From: Coriobacteriaceae bacterium EMTCatB1
GTDB lineage: Bacteria; Actinomycetota; Coriobacteriia; Anaerosomatales; Anaerosomataceae
DNA: 64,000 bases
Assembly: GCA_001950395.1 (NCBI GenBank)
Contig: BDLO01000001.1
Location: 1,463,979 to 1,527,978, forward strand
Direction: 5' to 3'
A model generated the notes under the pieces. It was not told the origin of the DNA. It saw only the letters and a list, made by a program, of their open reading frames with translations, and did no database searches. Every line of letters begins with the position of its first letter. Position 1 is the stretch's first letter. Of the stretch, positions 56,509 to 64,000 are shown piece after piece. Both the position numbers and the translations under genes were made by a program.

Positions 56509-56973
56509 ATGAAGGTTCATGCAGTCACGGTATGTCCCGATCGCGTGGACGTCGTCGTCGGCATCGACGAGGGCGGTCCGATGCGCACGTCGAGCGTGCC
56601 AGGCGTTGCCGAGAGAGCGCTCAGGGTGCTTCCCACGCTCGAGCAGCACTGGTGCGACAACCCGGCAGGACGCCCGTTCACCGAGGAGATCGCGGACACG
56701 GAGGTCCCGCACCTCTTCGAGCACGTCATCATGGAGATCATGGCCCTCTCGGGCTCGCCGAGGACGCTTCGCGGACAGACCCGGTGGGACTTCAAGAAAG
56801 ACGGCAGGGGCGTGTTCCGGGTCTCCGTCGAGTACGACGACGACTTGGTGTGTCTGGGCTCGATCAAACTCGCGAACCAGGTGATGCAGCACCTGCTGGG
56901 TACGAGCGACGCACCCGACGTGGATGCTGAGACTGCGAGGCTCCGGTCGCTCCGGGTCCGGCAAGCTTCCTGA
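56509..56973 (+). CDS. Protein resembling the N-terminal domain of cyanophycin synthetase
   Basis: This 154-residue protein shows HVIMEIMALSGSPRTLRGQTRWDF near 72-95, preceded by CDNPAGRPFTEEIADTEVPHLFE. This recalls the N-terminal domain of CphA-type enzymes, with the pattern E....HL.EHV.lElq.laG..v..G.TR, but the ATP-grasp and Mur-ligase-like parts are absent. No neighbour supplies those parts. It could be a stand-alone substrate-binding module or a divergent small family. GGAGGGGG precedes the ATG. The similarity is from memory and moderate. Confidence 0.6.
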   Translation: MKVHAVTVCPDRVDVVVGIDEGGPMRTSSVPGVAERALRVLPTLEQHWCDNPAGRPFTEEIADTEVPHLFEHVIMEIMALSGSPRTLRGQTRWDFKKDGRGVFRVSVEYDDDLVCLGSIKLANQVMQHLLGTSDAPDVDAETARLRSLRVRQAS

Positions 56974-56979
56974 GCGCGG

Positions 56980-57008
56980 TTGACCGCCGTGCGTAAGCGC
57001 GGTAAGGT
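56980..57008 (+). promoter_or_regulatory. Promoter of the T-box leader
   Basis: TTGACC at 56980-56985 and TAAGGT at 57003-57008 are exactly 17 bp apart. The predicted transcript starts near 57015, at the beginning of the structured leader. Confidence 0.55.
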
Positions 57009-57014
57009 TACGCG

Positions 57015-57240
57015 CACCACAAGGGCGAAACCGCCCGAATATGCGTGGACGTGAGGGAAGAGGGCGCCATCAGCCCAGCCACCCCTCCGCATGTCCCCCG
57101 CCAGGGCGCCTCCCGGGAGACGCCGGAAGCGGGCGGTCCGGGCCGATATCCCCGGGAGCCGAGGTCCGGCGGGTGCTCGAGCGCCGGACGAAGACAGGTG
57201 GTACCGCGACGACCCTCGCCCTGTCGGAGGGTCGTCGTTG
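57015..57240 (+). promoter_or_regulatory. T-box riboswitch leader with terminator
   Basis: AGGTGGTACCGCG at 57196-57208 is the T-box sequence that pairs with the free CCA end of an uncharged tRNA. It is followed at once by a terminator helix ACGACCCTC/GAGGGTCGT (57209-57217 with 57227-57235) and the T-rich GTTGTCGTTT. A stem I candidate lies at 57041-57096, with GGAC/GTCC and GAGGG/CCCTC helices. Possible specifier triplets there are GCA at 57089-57091 in the internal loop, or GCC/ATC in the apical loop at 57066-57071, so the amino acid is not settled. The class assignment is firm. Confidence 0.85.
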
Positions 57241-57279
57241 TCGTTTCTGGGCGGGTCTGCCGAGACCGGGGAGTGCGAG

Positions 57280-58530
57280 ATGGCTACCGCGCGAGTGGTG
57301 TTCGACAGGTGGGACGGGACGTACGCCGAGCGGATGTCGTCGGTGCGCTCATCGGCGGTCCGCGACCTGTTCGGCGCCGCCACGCGCCCGGACGTCATCT
57401 CGTTCGCAGGGGGCATGCCCGACGTCTCCAAGGTGCCCGGCGACCTCGTGGCGCGCGCTGCGAGAGAGGCCGTTCGCGACCACGCGGCCACCGCGCTCCA
57501 GTACGGGTCGTCCGAGGGCCGGCCCGGGCTGCGGCGCGTGTTCGTGGAGTTGATGGCGGAATCGGGGATCCGCGCCAAACCGGATGACGTCATCGTCACT
57601 GCCGGGGCACAGCAGGCGCTCGACTTGGTTGGGAAGGCGTTCCTGGATCCGGGAGACGTCGTCATCACCGAAGGTCCGACGTACCTGGGCGCACTCCAGG
57701 CGTTCTCCGCGTACCAGCCGCGCATCGTGTGCGTTCCGATGGACGACGAAGGCATGCGCATCGACGCTCTCGAGGCGGAGCTTGAGCGGCTGGGACATCG
57801 CGGCGCGAAATTCATCTACACCATTCCGAACTTCCAGAATCCGGCCGGTGTCACGATGTCGCCAGAGCGTCGGAGGCGGCTGGTGGAGCTCTCCCGGCGC
57901 TACGAGATACCGATCGTCGAAGACGACCCGTACGGGCGTCTTCGGTTCGAGGGAGGCCACTGCAAGCCGCTCAAGGCGCTCGACGACGATGTCATCTACC
58001 TGGGGACTCTGTCGAAGATCTTTGCGCCAGGGCTGCGGCTTGGTTGGGTGTGCGCGCCCCGGCCGATCCAGCAGAAGCTCCTGCTCGTGAAGCAGGCGGC
58101 GGACCTGTGCGGGAGCGAGTTCTCGCAGGCGGTGGCGGAGCGGTACTTCTCGGGAACGCGGTGGCGCCGCGTGCTTGCCTCGCTCACGAGCGCGTACGCG
58201 GAACGCCGCGACGCGATGCTCGCGGCTCTCGCGGAGCACCTCCCGCCGGAGGTCCGGTACACACGGCCGCAGGGCGGCTTCTTCGTGTGGGTCGAGCTCC
58301 CGTCGTTCATCGACACGAAGCCGCTGCTCGCCGAGGCCGTCGAACGCGGCGTGGCCTACGTCCCCGGAGACGCCTTCTACCCCGATGGGCGCGGACGCAA
58401 CTGCATGCGTCTGGCGTTCTGCTATGCACAGCCGGACGACATTCGCGAGGGCGTCAGGCGCCTCGCTGAGGTGTTCGAGGACCGGCTGGAGCTGTATCGA
58501 GCCTTCCAGGACGCCGGGTGCCCGGTGTGA
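57280..58530 (+). CDS. PLP-dependent aminotransferase (class I/II)
   Basis: This 416-residue fold-type I aminotransferase of the LysN/MocR-catalytic type has the family N-terminus VISFAGGMPDVSKVP and ALQYGSSEGRPGLRRVF. The PLP Lys is in LGTLSKIFAPGLRLGW near 245-258, with the binding Asp/Tyr in VEDDPYGRLRFEG. The substrate-carboxylate Arg is in MRLAFCYAQPDDI. Annotated relatives include 2-aminoadipate, aromatic and valine-pyruvate transaminases. The T-box leader shows that transcription responds to one uncharged tRNA. The downstream ddl gene suggests alanine supply as one possibility. GGGGAG precedes ATG 57280. Confidence 0.9.
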   Translation: MATARVVFDRWDGTYAERMSSVRSSAVRDLFGAATRPDVISFAGGMPDVSKVPGDLVARAAREAVRDHAATALQYGSSEGRPGLRRVFVELMAESGIRAKPDDVIVTAGAQQALDLVGKAFLDPGDVVITEGPTYLGALQAFSAYQPRIVCVPMDDEGMRIDALEAELERLGHRGAKFIYTIPNFQNPAGVTMSPERRRRLVELSRRYEIPIVEDDPYGRLRFEGGHCKPLKALDDDVIYLGTLSKIFAPGLRLGWVCAPRPIQQKLLLVKQAADLCGSEFSQAVAERYFSGTRWRRVLASLTSAYAERRDAMLAALAEHLPPEVRYTRPQGGFFVWVELPSFIDTKPLLAEAVERGVAYVPGDAFYPDGRGRNCMRLAFCYAQPDDIREGVRRLAEVFEDRLELYRAFQDAGCPV

Positions 58531-58543
58531 GAGGACGGATGCG

Positions 58544-59494
58544 GTGAAAGAGAAGATCGCGGTGCTCATGGGCGGGCGCTCCTTGGAGCGCGAGGTCTCG
58601 CTGCGGAGCGGAAGACGGGTGACCGAGGCGCTCGCTGAGCGCGGGTACAGGGTCGTGCCGCTGGACGTGACTCCCGATCTCGTGCCGACGCTTCGAAGCG
58701 AGAAGCCCGATGCGGTGTACGTCGCGCTTCACGGCAAGGACGGCGAGGACGGGGCCGTGCAGGAGATGCTGGAGTTCCTCGGCATCCGGTACACAGGCCC
58801 CGGTGTGGTCGCCTCGGCTCTCGCGTGGGACAAGGCGCTCTCGAAGCGGCTGTTCGTCCAGGCGGGGATACCCACGCCGAGGTGGGTCGCGTTCACGGCC
58901 GCGTCGTTCAAGCACATGGGTGCCGCCACGGCACTGGATCTCGTTCCAGGTGCGCTCGGAGGGTTCCCGCTCGTTGTGAAGCCCTCCAGCCAAGGCTCGG
59001 CGTTGGGGCTTGCGAAGGTGGAGCAGCAAGACGCGCTCCCGTCTGCGCTCCTCGACGCGCTCTCGTACGGCGACACCGTTCTCGTCGAGCGCTGGATCGA
59101 AGGCACCGAGATCGCGGTGTCCGTGCTCGACGGAAAGGACGGGCCTGAGGTCTTGCCGCCCGTCGAGATGGTGCCGCGCAGCGGCGTCTTCGACTTCTCG
59201 GCGATGTACACGCCCGGGGAGACCGACTACTACGTGCCGGCGCGGCTGCCCGACGACATCCTGGAGCGGGTGGCCGCCCTCGCGCGGCGCGTGCACGAGC
59301 TCATCGGCTGCCGGCACGTGAGCCGCGTGGACATGGTGGTTGACGCCGACGGGACGCCGTTCGTGCTCGAGTGCAACACGTCCCCCGGCATGACCGAGAC
59401 GTCCCTGCTCCCGATGGCCGCGGAGGCCGTCGGCATCGGATTCCAGGACTTGGTCGAGCGTCTCGTCCGGATGGCGCTCGATGCGGTAGAGTGA
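58544..59494 (+). CDS. ddl: D-alanine-D-alanine ligase
   Basis: This 316-residue ATP-grasp enzyme makes the D-Ala-D-Ala dipeptide of peptidoglycan precursors. The N-terminal motif is VLMGGRSLEREVSLRSG. The substrate-binding segment ALHGKDGEDGAVQEMLEFLGIRYTGPG follows, and the ATP-binding residues are in FPLVVKPSSQGSALG. The catalytic C-terminal motif is VSRVDMVVDADGTPFVLECNTSPGMTETSLLP. A Tyr/Phe vancomycin-type specificity residue cannot be assigned with confidence. GTG 58544 follows GAGAGGACGG and lies 13 bases after the aminotransferase stop, so T-box control probably extends to it. Confidence 0.95.
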   Translation: MKEKIAVLMGGRSLEREVSLRSGRRVTEALAERGYRVVPLDVTPDLVPTLRSEKPDAVYVALHGKDGEDGAVQEMLEFLGIRYTGPGVVASALAWDKALSKRLFVQAGIPTPRWVAFTAASFKHMGAATALDLVPGALGGFPLVVKPSSQGSALGLAKVEQQDALPSALLDALSYGDTVLVERWIEGTEIAVSVLDGKDGPEVLPPVEMVPRSGVFDFSAMYTPGETDYYVPARLPDDILERVAALARRVHELIGCRHVSRVDMVVDADGTPFVLECNTSPGMTETSLLPMAAEAVGIGFQDLVERLVRMALDAVE

Positions 59495-59551
59495 TGGGTA
59501 TAGTCCTGGTATGGTTCTGCTCGTGAGTCTCTAATCGCGGAGGTGGCCACC

Positions 59552-60046
59552 ATGTACGACTATCGCAGGGGAGAGAGCGTCCTCGGCGCCTTCCTGCTCG
59601 GCGGCATCGTCGGAGCGGTGCTCGGCCTGCTGTTCGCTCCCAAGTCGGGCAAGGAGAACAGGGAGTTCATCGCGGCGAAGGCAAAGGAGTACTGGGGCGA
59701 AGGCCTGGAGCTGTACGAGGCCGGCAGGGAGAAGGCCACTGAGGTCTACACCGCCAGCAAGGAGAAGGCCACGGAGACGACCGAAGAGCTGAGGGAGCGC
59801 CTCGAGGCCGCTCGCTCGCGGCTGCGCGAGCAGGTCGAGACCGTCTCGAAAGAAGCGAAAGAGAAGGTCGTCGAGGTCGTGCCGACCGCCAAGGACACGG
59901 TGCACAAGGTCGGCGAGGCCGTGAAGTCAGGCGTCGCGACGGCCGAGTCGAAGGCCGAAGAGCTGCTCGACCTGGTGGCAGAGAAGGCTGCGGAGGCGCC
60001 GGAGGAACCGGAAGCGCCCGGGCCGGACGCACCCGCGCTCAGCTAG
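59552..60046 (+). CDS. YtxH-like membrane-associated helical protein
   Basis: This 164-residue protein has a glycine-rich N-terminal membrane helix (SVLGAFLLGGIVGAVLGLLFAPKSGKENRE, about 8-37), typical of YtxH/GvpP-like stress proteins. A long amphipathic helix of LEA-like 11-mer-style repeats follows (EKATEVYTASKEKATETTEELRERLEAARSRL, and again to about 150), with an acidic Pro-rich tail. Such proteins are general-stress or envelope-associated, of unknown mechanism. ATG 59552 is preferred because GGAGG lies 8 bases upstream; a GTG at 59543 overlaps that site. Confidence 0.85.
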   Translation: MYDYRRGESVLGAFLLGGIVGAVLGLLFAPKSGKENREFIAAKAKEYWGEGLELYEAGREKATEVYTASKEKATETTEELRERLEAARSRLREQVETVSKEAKEKVVEVVPTAKDTVHKVGEAVKSGVATAESKAEELLDLVAEKAAEAPEEPEAPGPDAPALS

Positions 60047-60068
60047 CCTGCGATCTTCACGGATGGTT

Positions 60069-60098
60069 CAGGGCCGGTCGCGTGCGCGGCCGGCCCTG
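60069..60098 (+). terminator. GC-rich hairpin, possible terminator
   Basis: CAGGGCCGG at 60069-60077 pairs with CCGGCCCTG at 60090-60098 around a 12-base loop, in the 71-bp gap after the YtxH-like gene. There is no T-tract, so it may only attenuate read-through. Confidence 0.4.
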
Positions 60099-60117
60099 CT
60101 GCGAGGAGGTGCGTGAG

Positions 60118-60813
60118 GTGCGGACAAGCGAGCTTGCTGGCGCGCCCGTGCTGTCCGCCGACGGCAGCGAGCTTGGGACGGTGGGCGAGGTGCTCTTCCA
60201 CCCCACCGAAGCGCGGGTCGTCGGGCTTTCGGTCAGACCGCCCCGCCTCGGCGGCGTCGTGTCTCGCGCCGAGCGCTACATAGAGATAGATCAAAGCCGG
60301 GTCGAAGGCGGTGCGGTGGTATACGCCGCCAAGAAGCTGCCGAGCGTCGAGAAGAGCGAGCGGCGGATCGGCGTTCCGTGGGACGAGACGGTCCAGTGGC
60401 GAGGGATGCCGGTCGCGGCTGCCTCGGGCGACGTCATCGGCAGCGTGGCCGACGTGGTCTTCGACTGGAGCACCGGTGCGGTGCAATCGCTCGAGATCAG
60501 CTCCGGCGTGCTCGGTGACGTCTCGGTCGGCAAGCTCTCGGCGGGCGCCGACGTCGTCGCTGGGTTCAGCGGGGGCGCCGTCCGGCTGACGTGCGAGTAC
60601 AAGGACCTTCCCGCCTCGGGCGGTGTCGCGAAAGCCGCCGCCGCAGGTGCCGTGTTGGCGAAGGAGACAGGGTCGAAGGTCGCCAAGCGAGCGTATGATA
60701 CCGGCATGTCTGCAGCGATCGCTGTGGGAAGGTCGTTCAAGAGCGGCACAGGCAGACGGATGCTGGACGCGGTGAAGAAGGCCGTCTCCGACGCGATGCG
60801 GGAGGACGAATAG
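60118..60813 (+). CDS. Double PRC-barrel domain protein
   Basis: This 231-residue protein has two PRC-barrel units. The first is at about 1-80 (LAGAPVLSADGSELGTVGEVLFHPTEARVVGLSV) and the second at about 95-165 (WRGMPVAAASGDVIGSVADVVFDWSTGAVQSLEIS). An Ala/Lys-rich helical tail follows. The barrels occur in RNA-processing (RimM) and photosynthetic proteins and in many stress proteins of unknown role. GTG 60118 has GAGGAGG upstream. The neighbouring YtxH-like gene suggests a stress context. Confidence 0.87.
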   Translation: MRTSELAGAPVLSADGSELGTVGEVLFHPTEARVVGLSVRPPRLGGVVSRAERYIEIDQSRVEGGAVVYAAKKLPSVEKSERRIGVPWDETVQWRGMPVAAASGDVIGSVADVVFDWSTGAVQSLEISSGVLGDVSVGKLSAGADVVAGFSGGAVRLTCEYKDLPASGGVAKAAAAGAVLAKETGSKVAKRAYDTGMSAAIAVGRSFKSGTGRRMLDAVKKAVSDAMREDE

Positions 60814-60819
60814 GCGAGC

Positions 60820-61479
60820 ATGGCACGGAGATTCCGCCCGCTTGATTCCGCCGCAAGCGCACTGTTGCCGGGACGCTGCGCGGCGTGCGCGTTCTGGGAG
60901 AGCCCCGAGCGGCTGCCGCTCGAGTGCGGCGTGCGGTGCGACGCCGAGCGCGTGAGCGCGTGGATGCGCGCGGTGGAGGAGAGCTGGGGGAGCTGCGGGC
61001 GCGTGGTCGTCGACGATGGGGTGCCGCTCGGCTTCGTCAAGTACGCTCCGGCGAGCGCTGTCCCGCAGGCGCGCAACATGCCCTCCGGGCCTCCAGACGA
61101 GGCCGCGGTGCTGGTGTGCTGCATGCACATCGTGCCCGAGGCGCGGCAGTGGGGGCTCGGGAAGGTGCTCATGCAAGCCGCGCTCCGGGACCTCTACCAG
61201 CGAGGTGAACGGGTCGTGCAGGCGTACGCAGCCGCGGGCAGGGTGGATTACGCCACCTCGCCGGTCGTGGGCGTCGAGTTCCTGCTGAGAATGGGCTTCA
61301 CGGCCGTGCGCCCGCATCCGGAGGTGCCGCTCATGCAGCTCGAACTGAAGTCGCTGGCCGCGTGGGCGGAGAATCTGGAAGCGGCGCTGGAGGCGCTGCG
61401 CATCCCCTTGAGGATGCCGGAACGGCGTCCTGTGCCGACCCCGTGCCAGACGCTCGCGAGCGAGAAGGGGCTGAGATGA
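60820..61479 (+). CDS. GNAT-family acetyltransferase
   Basis: This 219-residue protein has a GNAT core. AVLVCCMHIVPEARQWGLGKVLMQAALRDLYQRG near 98-130 contains the acetyl-CoA loop (R/Q)xxGxG (RQWGLG) after a beta-strand. It is preceded by GRVVVDDGVPLGFVKYAP, and a bulky strand GVEFLLRMGFTAV follows. An N-terminal Cys pair (CAACAFWE) and several other Cys residues are unusual. The substrate is unknown. It overlaps the YbaK-type gene by ATGA. Confidence 0.82.
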   Translation: MARRFRPLDSAASALLPGRCAACAFWESPERLPLECGVRCDAERVSAWMRAVEESWGSCGRVVVDDGVPLGFVKYAPASAVPQARNMPSGPPDEAAVLVCCMHIVPEARQWGLGKVLMQAALRDLYQRGERVVQAYAAAGRVDYATSPVVGVEFLLRMGFTAVRPHPEVPLMQLELKSLAAWAENLEAALEALRIPLRMPERRPVPTPCQTLASEKGLR

Positions 61480-61982
61480 CGGGAAGACCGAACGCGACGA
61501 GCGAGAAGCGCAAGGTCAGGTCGGCCGAACGTGTCAGAGCGTACCTGGAATCGCACGGTCTTGCGGACGGACTGGTGGTCTTCGAGCAGTCGACGAAGAC
61601 CGCGCAGATGGCAGCGGACGCGATGGGCTGCGAGCTGGGCCAGATCGTGAAGTCTCTCGTGTTCGTCGCAGACGGTGCGCGCCCGGTCCTCGCGCTCGTC
61701 GCCGGCGACCGTCGAGGAGATGCGCAGGCGATCGCCAGGGAGATGGGGGCGGAGCGCGCCGAACTCGCGGACGCGGAGACCGTGCGTGCGGCGACCGGTT
61801 ACGCGATCGGGGGTGTGTGCCCCTTCGACCTGCCGGAGGACTTGCCCGTGTTGGTCGACGAGTCACTCACGCGCTTCGAGGTCGTCTATCCGGCCGGAGG
61901 CACGCCTGACTCGATGGTGAAGATGACACTTGAGCGACTCATCGCTCTGACGGGTGGACGAGTGTGCTCGATAGCGTCATAG
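61476..61982 (+). CDS. YbaK/EbsC-family aminoacyl-tRNA deacylase
   Basis: This 168-residue YbaK/ProX-type domain protein hydrolyses misacylated tRNA in characterised members (often Cys-tRNA-Pro). Motifs are TAQMAADAMGCELGQIVKSLVF, with the catalytic Lys in the second half (near 58), LVAGDRRGD near 80, ATGYAIGGVCPF near 108 and VVYPAGGTPDSMVKMT near 137. AGAAGGGG precedes the ATG and the start overlaps the acetyltransferase stop. Confidence 0.9.
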   Translation: MTGRPNATSEKRKVRSAERVRAYLESHGLADGLVVFEQSTKTAQMAADAMGCELGQIVKSLVFVADGARPVLALVAGDRRGDAQAIAREMGAERAELADAETVRAATGYAIGGVCPFDLPEDLPVLVDESLTRFEVVYPAGGTPDSMVKMTLERLIALTGGRVCSIAS

Positions 61983-62012
61983 TTGCGCCTCGTGACACCT
62001 GGTAGAACTATC

Positions 62013-63116
62013 ATGCGCGCGGCCTCGCGCGCGCTCGCAGTTGCCGCAACCGTCGTCGCCGCCCTCGCGGCGCACGGCGCGTTCGCGCAGGTGCCAGTGC
62101 GGATCGACGGCGACGAGCTGAGGGTCCATCCGGGTGCGACGGTGTACGAAGTCGCGAGTCCACGGCTGCATGCCGCTCGCGGGGACTTGCTCGCCGCGTC
62201 GGACGGGCGCGTGCTGGCGAGAGGCGGCGGGGGCGACGCCAGCATCGTCCTGAACGGTCGCGTCGCGTCAGGCGCCGAGGTCGTTCGACCCAGGGACGTC
62301 ATCGCCGTGCAGCCGGGAGCCGACTCGGTGGAGACGACGACGGAGCGTCTCGAAGCCATCCCCATCCCCACCCGCATCGTGGGGAAGGGGGCAATCCTCA
62401 CGCTGGCGGCGCCTGGGACTGCCGGCCTGCGACGTGTCGTGGTGGGCTCCGTGTCGGGCGACGTCGTGGCGAGCGAGACGGTCCGGCCGCCCGAGCCGAT
62501 GGTGCTCAGGCGCGTCATAGACAGGAGCAAGAAGAAAGTCGCGCTCACCTTCGACGACGGCCCGTGGCCTCGGCAGACGGACGCCATTCTGAAGATCCTC
62601 GAGGCGGAGGGCGTGCCGGCGACCTTCTTCGTGATCGGCAAGCAGGTGAAGGCGCATCCGGAGATCGTGCGCAGGGCGGTGCGAGCCGGGCACGCGATCG
62701 GCAACCACACCTACCACCACGTGGACCTGACCGGCGTCGACGCCAAGCGTCGTGCGAGCGAGATCGCAGGCACGAGCCGTGTCATCGCGAGCGCAACGGG
62801 CGTGACGACGCGGTGGTTGCGGCCGCCCGGCGGTCTCATCGACGCGGCGACGTACCGCGAGACGGCCGCACAGGGGTTGCGAGTCGTCCTGTGGACGGTC
62901 GATCCCCAGGACTGGCGAGCTGGCAAGACGGCCGCCGAGATCGAGGCAGACGTCGTGAGGGCCGTCACGCCTGGCGCCGTCATCCTGCTCCACGACGGTG
63001 GCGGAGATCGGCGTCAGACGATTGCGGCGCTGCCAGGGATCATCCGGAAGCTGCGGGCGAAGGGGTACGAGTTCGTGCCGCTCGCGCAGGTCGGAGCCGT
63101 CAAGACGACGTGGTAA
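62013..63116 (+). CDS. Secreted polysaccharide deacetylase
   Basis: This 367-residue exported protein has a signal peptide at about 1-26 (ALAVAATVVAALAAHGAFAQ). A beta-rich N-terminal region at about 27-165 includes a G5/DUF348-like pattern (VYEVASPRLHAARGDLLAASDG...). A NodB domain follows at about 175-340. It has the catalytic Asp in TFDDGPWP near 179, the metal His pair in HTYHHVDL near 231, the Arg motif RPPGG near 271 and LHDGGGDR near 327. It probably deacetylates peptidoglycan or other GlcNAc polymers. ATG 62013 is favoured by the signal peptide although the ribosome site is weak. Confidence 0.9.
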   Translation: MRAASRALAVAATVVAALAAHGAFAQVPVRIDGDELRVHPGATVYEVASPRLHAARGDLLAASDGRVLARGGGGDASIVLNGRVASGAEVVRPRDVIAVQPGADSVETTTERLEAIPIPTRIVGKGAILTLAAPGTAGLRRVVVGSVSGDVVASETVRPPEPMVLRRVIDRSKKKVALTFDDGPWPRQTDAILKILEAEGVPATFFVIGKQVKAHPEIVRRAVRAGHAIGNHTYHHVDLTGVDAKRRASEIAGTSRVIASATGVTTRWLRPPGGLIDAATYRETAAQGLRVVLWTVDPQDWRAGKTAAEIEADVVRAVTPGAVILLHDGGGDRRQTIAALPGIIRKLRAKGYEFVPLAQVGAVKTTW

Positions 63117-63708
63117 GCGGTCGGCTGCGGCGCCAGAAGGTGCCCCCTGGCGTGACGAGCACGTCGACCGGCCGGTCGTGAGGCGAGCAGGGGACCGACA
63201 CGAAGATCTGCTCGTCGTAGGCGACGCCGATGACGATCGCGTCGGGGCGGGCGTGCGCCAGGAGGCGGTCGTAGTAGCCGGCGCCCATACCCAACCGGTT
63301 GCAGGCCAGGTCGAACGCGACGCCCGGCACCACGAAGGCGTCCACGTGCTCGACCGGCACCACAGGAGCGTTCGGGCACGGCGCCTTGAGGCCGTAGGGA
63401 CCCGTGCAGAGCTCGTCGCCACGGCGGTACTCGTGCAGCGCGAGCTCGGTCGCAGAGGCGACGCGCGGAAGGACGACGCGCACACCGAGGTCCCAGAGCG
63501 CCTCGATGAGCGGGCCCACGTCGAGCTCCTCGGGCATAGCGCCGTACGCAGTCACGGTGCGCGCGCTGGCCATCTGCGGCAACGCGAGCACGGCAGCGGC
63601 AACGGCCTCGGCAGCGGCCGCTCTTTGCTCCGGCGTGACGGCGCGGCGAGATGAGCGGCCCCTCAATCGCAGCACCGACTTCGCCCGTGCCAGGTCCTCG
63701 TCAGGCAC
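63100..63708 (-). CDS. 5-formyltetrahydrofolate cyclo-ligase
   Basis: This 202-residue enzyme converts 5-formyl-THF to 5,10-methenyl-THF using ATP. The basic N-terminal segment (SVLRLRGRSSRRAVTPEQRAAAA) supplies ATP-binding Lys/Arg residues. The core shows YGAMPEELDVGPLIEALWDLGVRVVLPRV. The diagnostic motif VPGVAFDLACNRLGMGAGYYDRLLA is near 145-170. GAGGGGG precedes the GTG at 63708. The end overlaps the convergent deacetylase gene by 17 bp. Confidence 0.93.
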   Translation of the reverse strand: MPDEDLARAKSVLRLRGRSSRRAVTPEQRAAAAEAVAAAVLALPQMASARTVTAYGAMPEELDVGPLIEALWDLGVRVVLPRVASATELALHEYRRGDELCTGPYGLKAPCPNAPVVPVEHVDAFVVPGVAFDLACNRLGMGAGYYDRLLAHARPDAIVIGVAYDEQIFVSVPCSPHDRPVDVLVTPGGTFWRRSRPLTTSS

Positions 63709-63758
63709 CGATTGCACCCCCTCAGGAGGGCATGATACACCGGACGGCCGGCACGGGC

Positions 63759-64000
63759 TCACCCGATGCCGAGCGCCGTCATCGCGAGCAGTGCGACGGT
63801 GAGCGCTATCACCACGACGATCGTCGTCCATCCGAGCACGTTGTTGAGACGGCTGTTGACGTGGCGCCCCATCACGCGCTGGTCGTTGATGATCACCATC
63901 ATGAATATGAGCAAGAACGGCAGCATGACACCGTTGACGACCTGGGACAGCAGCATGATGGCGATCAGGTCCAGCCGGGGCACGAGAATCACGGCTGCTG
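63759..64000 (-). CDS. NRAMP-family metal transporter, C-terminal part (cut by window edge)
   Basis: The 80 or so residues visible match the last helices of NRAMP Mn/Fe transporters: LLSQVVNGVMLPFLLIFMMVIINDQRVMGRHVNSRLNNVLGW, then a final helix TIVVVIALTVALLAMTALG. The gene continues beyond base 64000. A 50-bp gap separates its stop from the cyclo-ligase start on the same strand. The Mn-specificity residues lie outside the window. Confidence 0.88.
   Translation of the reverse strand, partial: AAVILVPRLDLIAIMLLSQVVNGVMLPFLLIFMMVIINDQRVMGRHVNSRLNNVLGWTTIVVVIALTVALLAMTALGIG

Overview
This is a high-GC bacterial chromosome segment that begins at the replication origin. The order dnaA-dnaN-recF-dciA-gyrB-gyrA is the classical origin block. 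The lineage looks like deep-branching Actinomycetota, probably class Coriobacteriia. This is inferred from the GC-rich coding style, a UPF0182 protein, cell-wall-binding (CWB2) repeats, a Holin-X-type protein, PspC/LiaF membrane-stress proteins, a T-box leader, and HD-GYP and GGDEF-EAL proteins. No prophage, insertion sequence or CRISPR array was seen.

Region 1-11.6 kb is the origin block. DnaA boxes occur in two clusters. One lies at 82-608, upstream of a GHKL-ATPase/winged-helix gene that overlaps dnaA by 4 bp. The other lies between dnaA and dnaN. Then follow dnaN, recF, dciA, gyrB, a small membrane protein, gyrA and a HAD phosphatase. Region 11.6-21 kb holds a MacA/MacB-type exporter, a bifunctional-nuclease-domain protein, YjbQ, tRNA-Ile, a baeRF-like protein, a PEBP lipoprotein and a secreted subtilase with CWB2 repeats. 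Region 21-29.9 kb is one 8.8-kb minus-strand gene for a cyclic beta-1,2-glucan synthase-like enzyme.

Region 30-31.2 kb carries a rhodanese-thioredoxin fusion with an in-frame UGA in the redox motif (W-U-P-T-C). A compact hairpin with a GGU loop lies just downstream, which points to a selenoprotein. Next are a structured non-coding RNA with its own promoter and hairpin terminator, and tRNA-Ala.

Region 31-52 kb is dominated by signalling. It holds a histidine-kinase homologue whose phospho-acceptor His is Leu, a ferredoxin-type protein, a universal stress protein and a GGDEF-EAL protein. It also holds two paralogous gene pairs, each a HEAT-repeat-like protein overlapping an HD-GYP protein by ATGA. 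All four of these proteins share an N-terminal domain. A PspC/LiaF/PspC membrane-stress cluster, an amidohydrolase, a methyltransferase and Maf lie between the two pairs.

Region 52-64 kb is mostly envelope biology: UPF0182, an RlpA-like protein with a long leader, a Holin-X-like protein behind an RBS-sequestering hairpin, and a T-box-controlled aminotransferase with D-Ala-D-Ala ligase. It continues with YtxH-like and PRC-barrel proteins, a GNAT acetyltransferase, a YbaK-type deacylase, a polysaccharide deacetylase, 5-formyl-THF cyclo-ligase and the C-terminal part of an NRAMP transporter. Several convergent neighbours overlap by 11-17 bp at their 3' ends and many co-directional ones by ATGA/GTGA, so the genome is compact.
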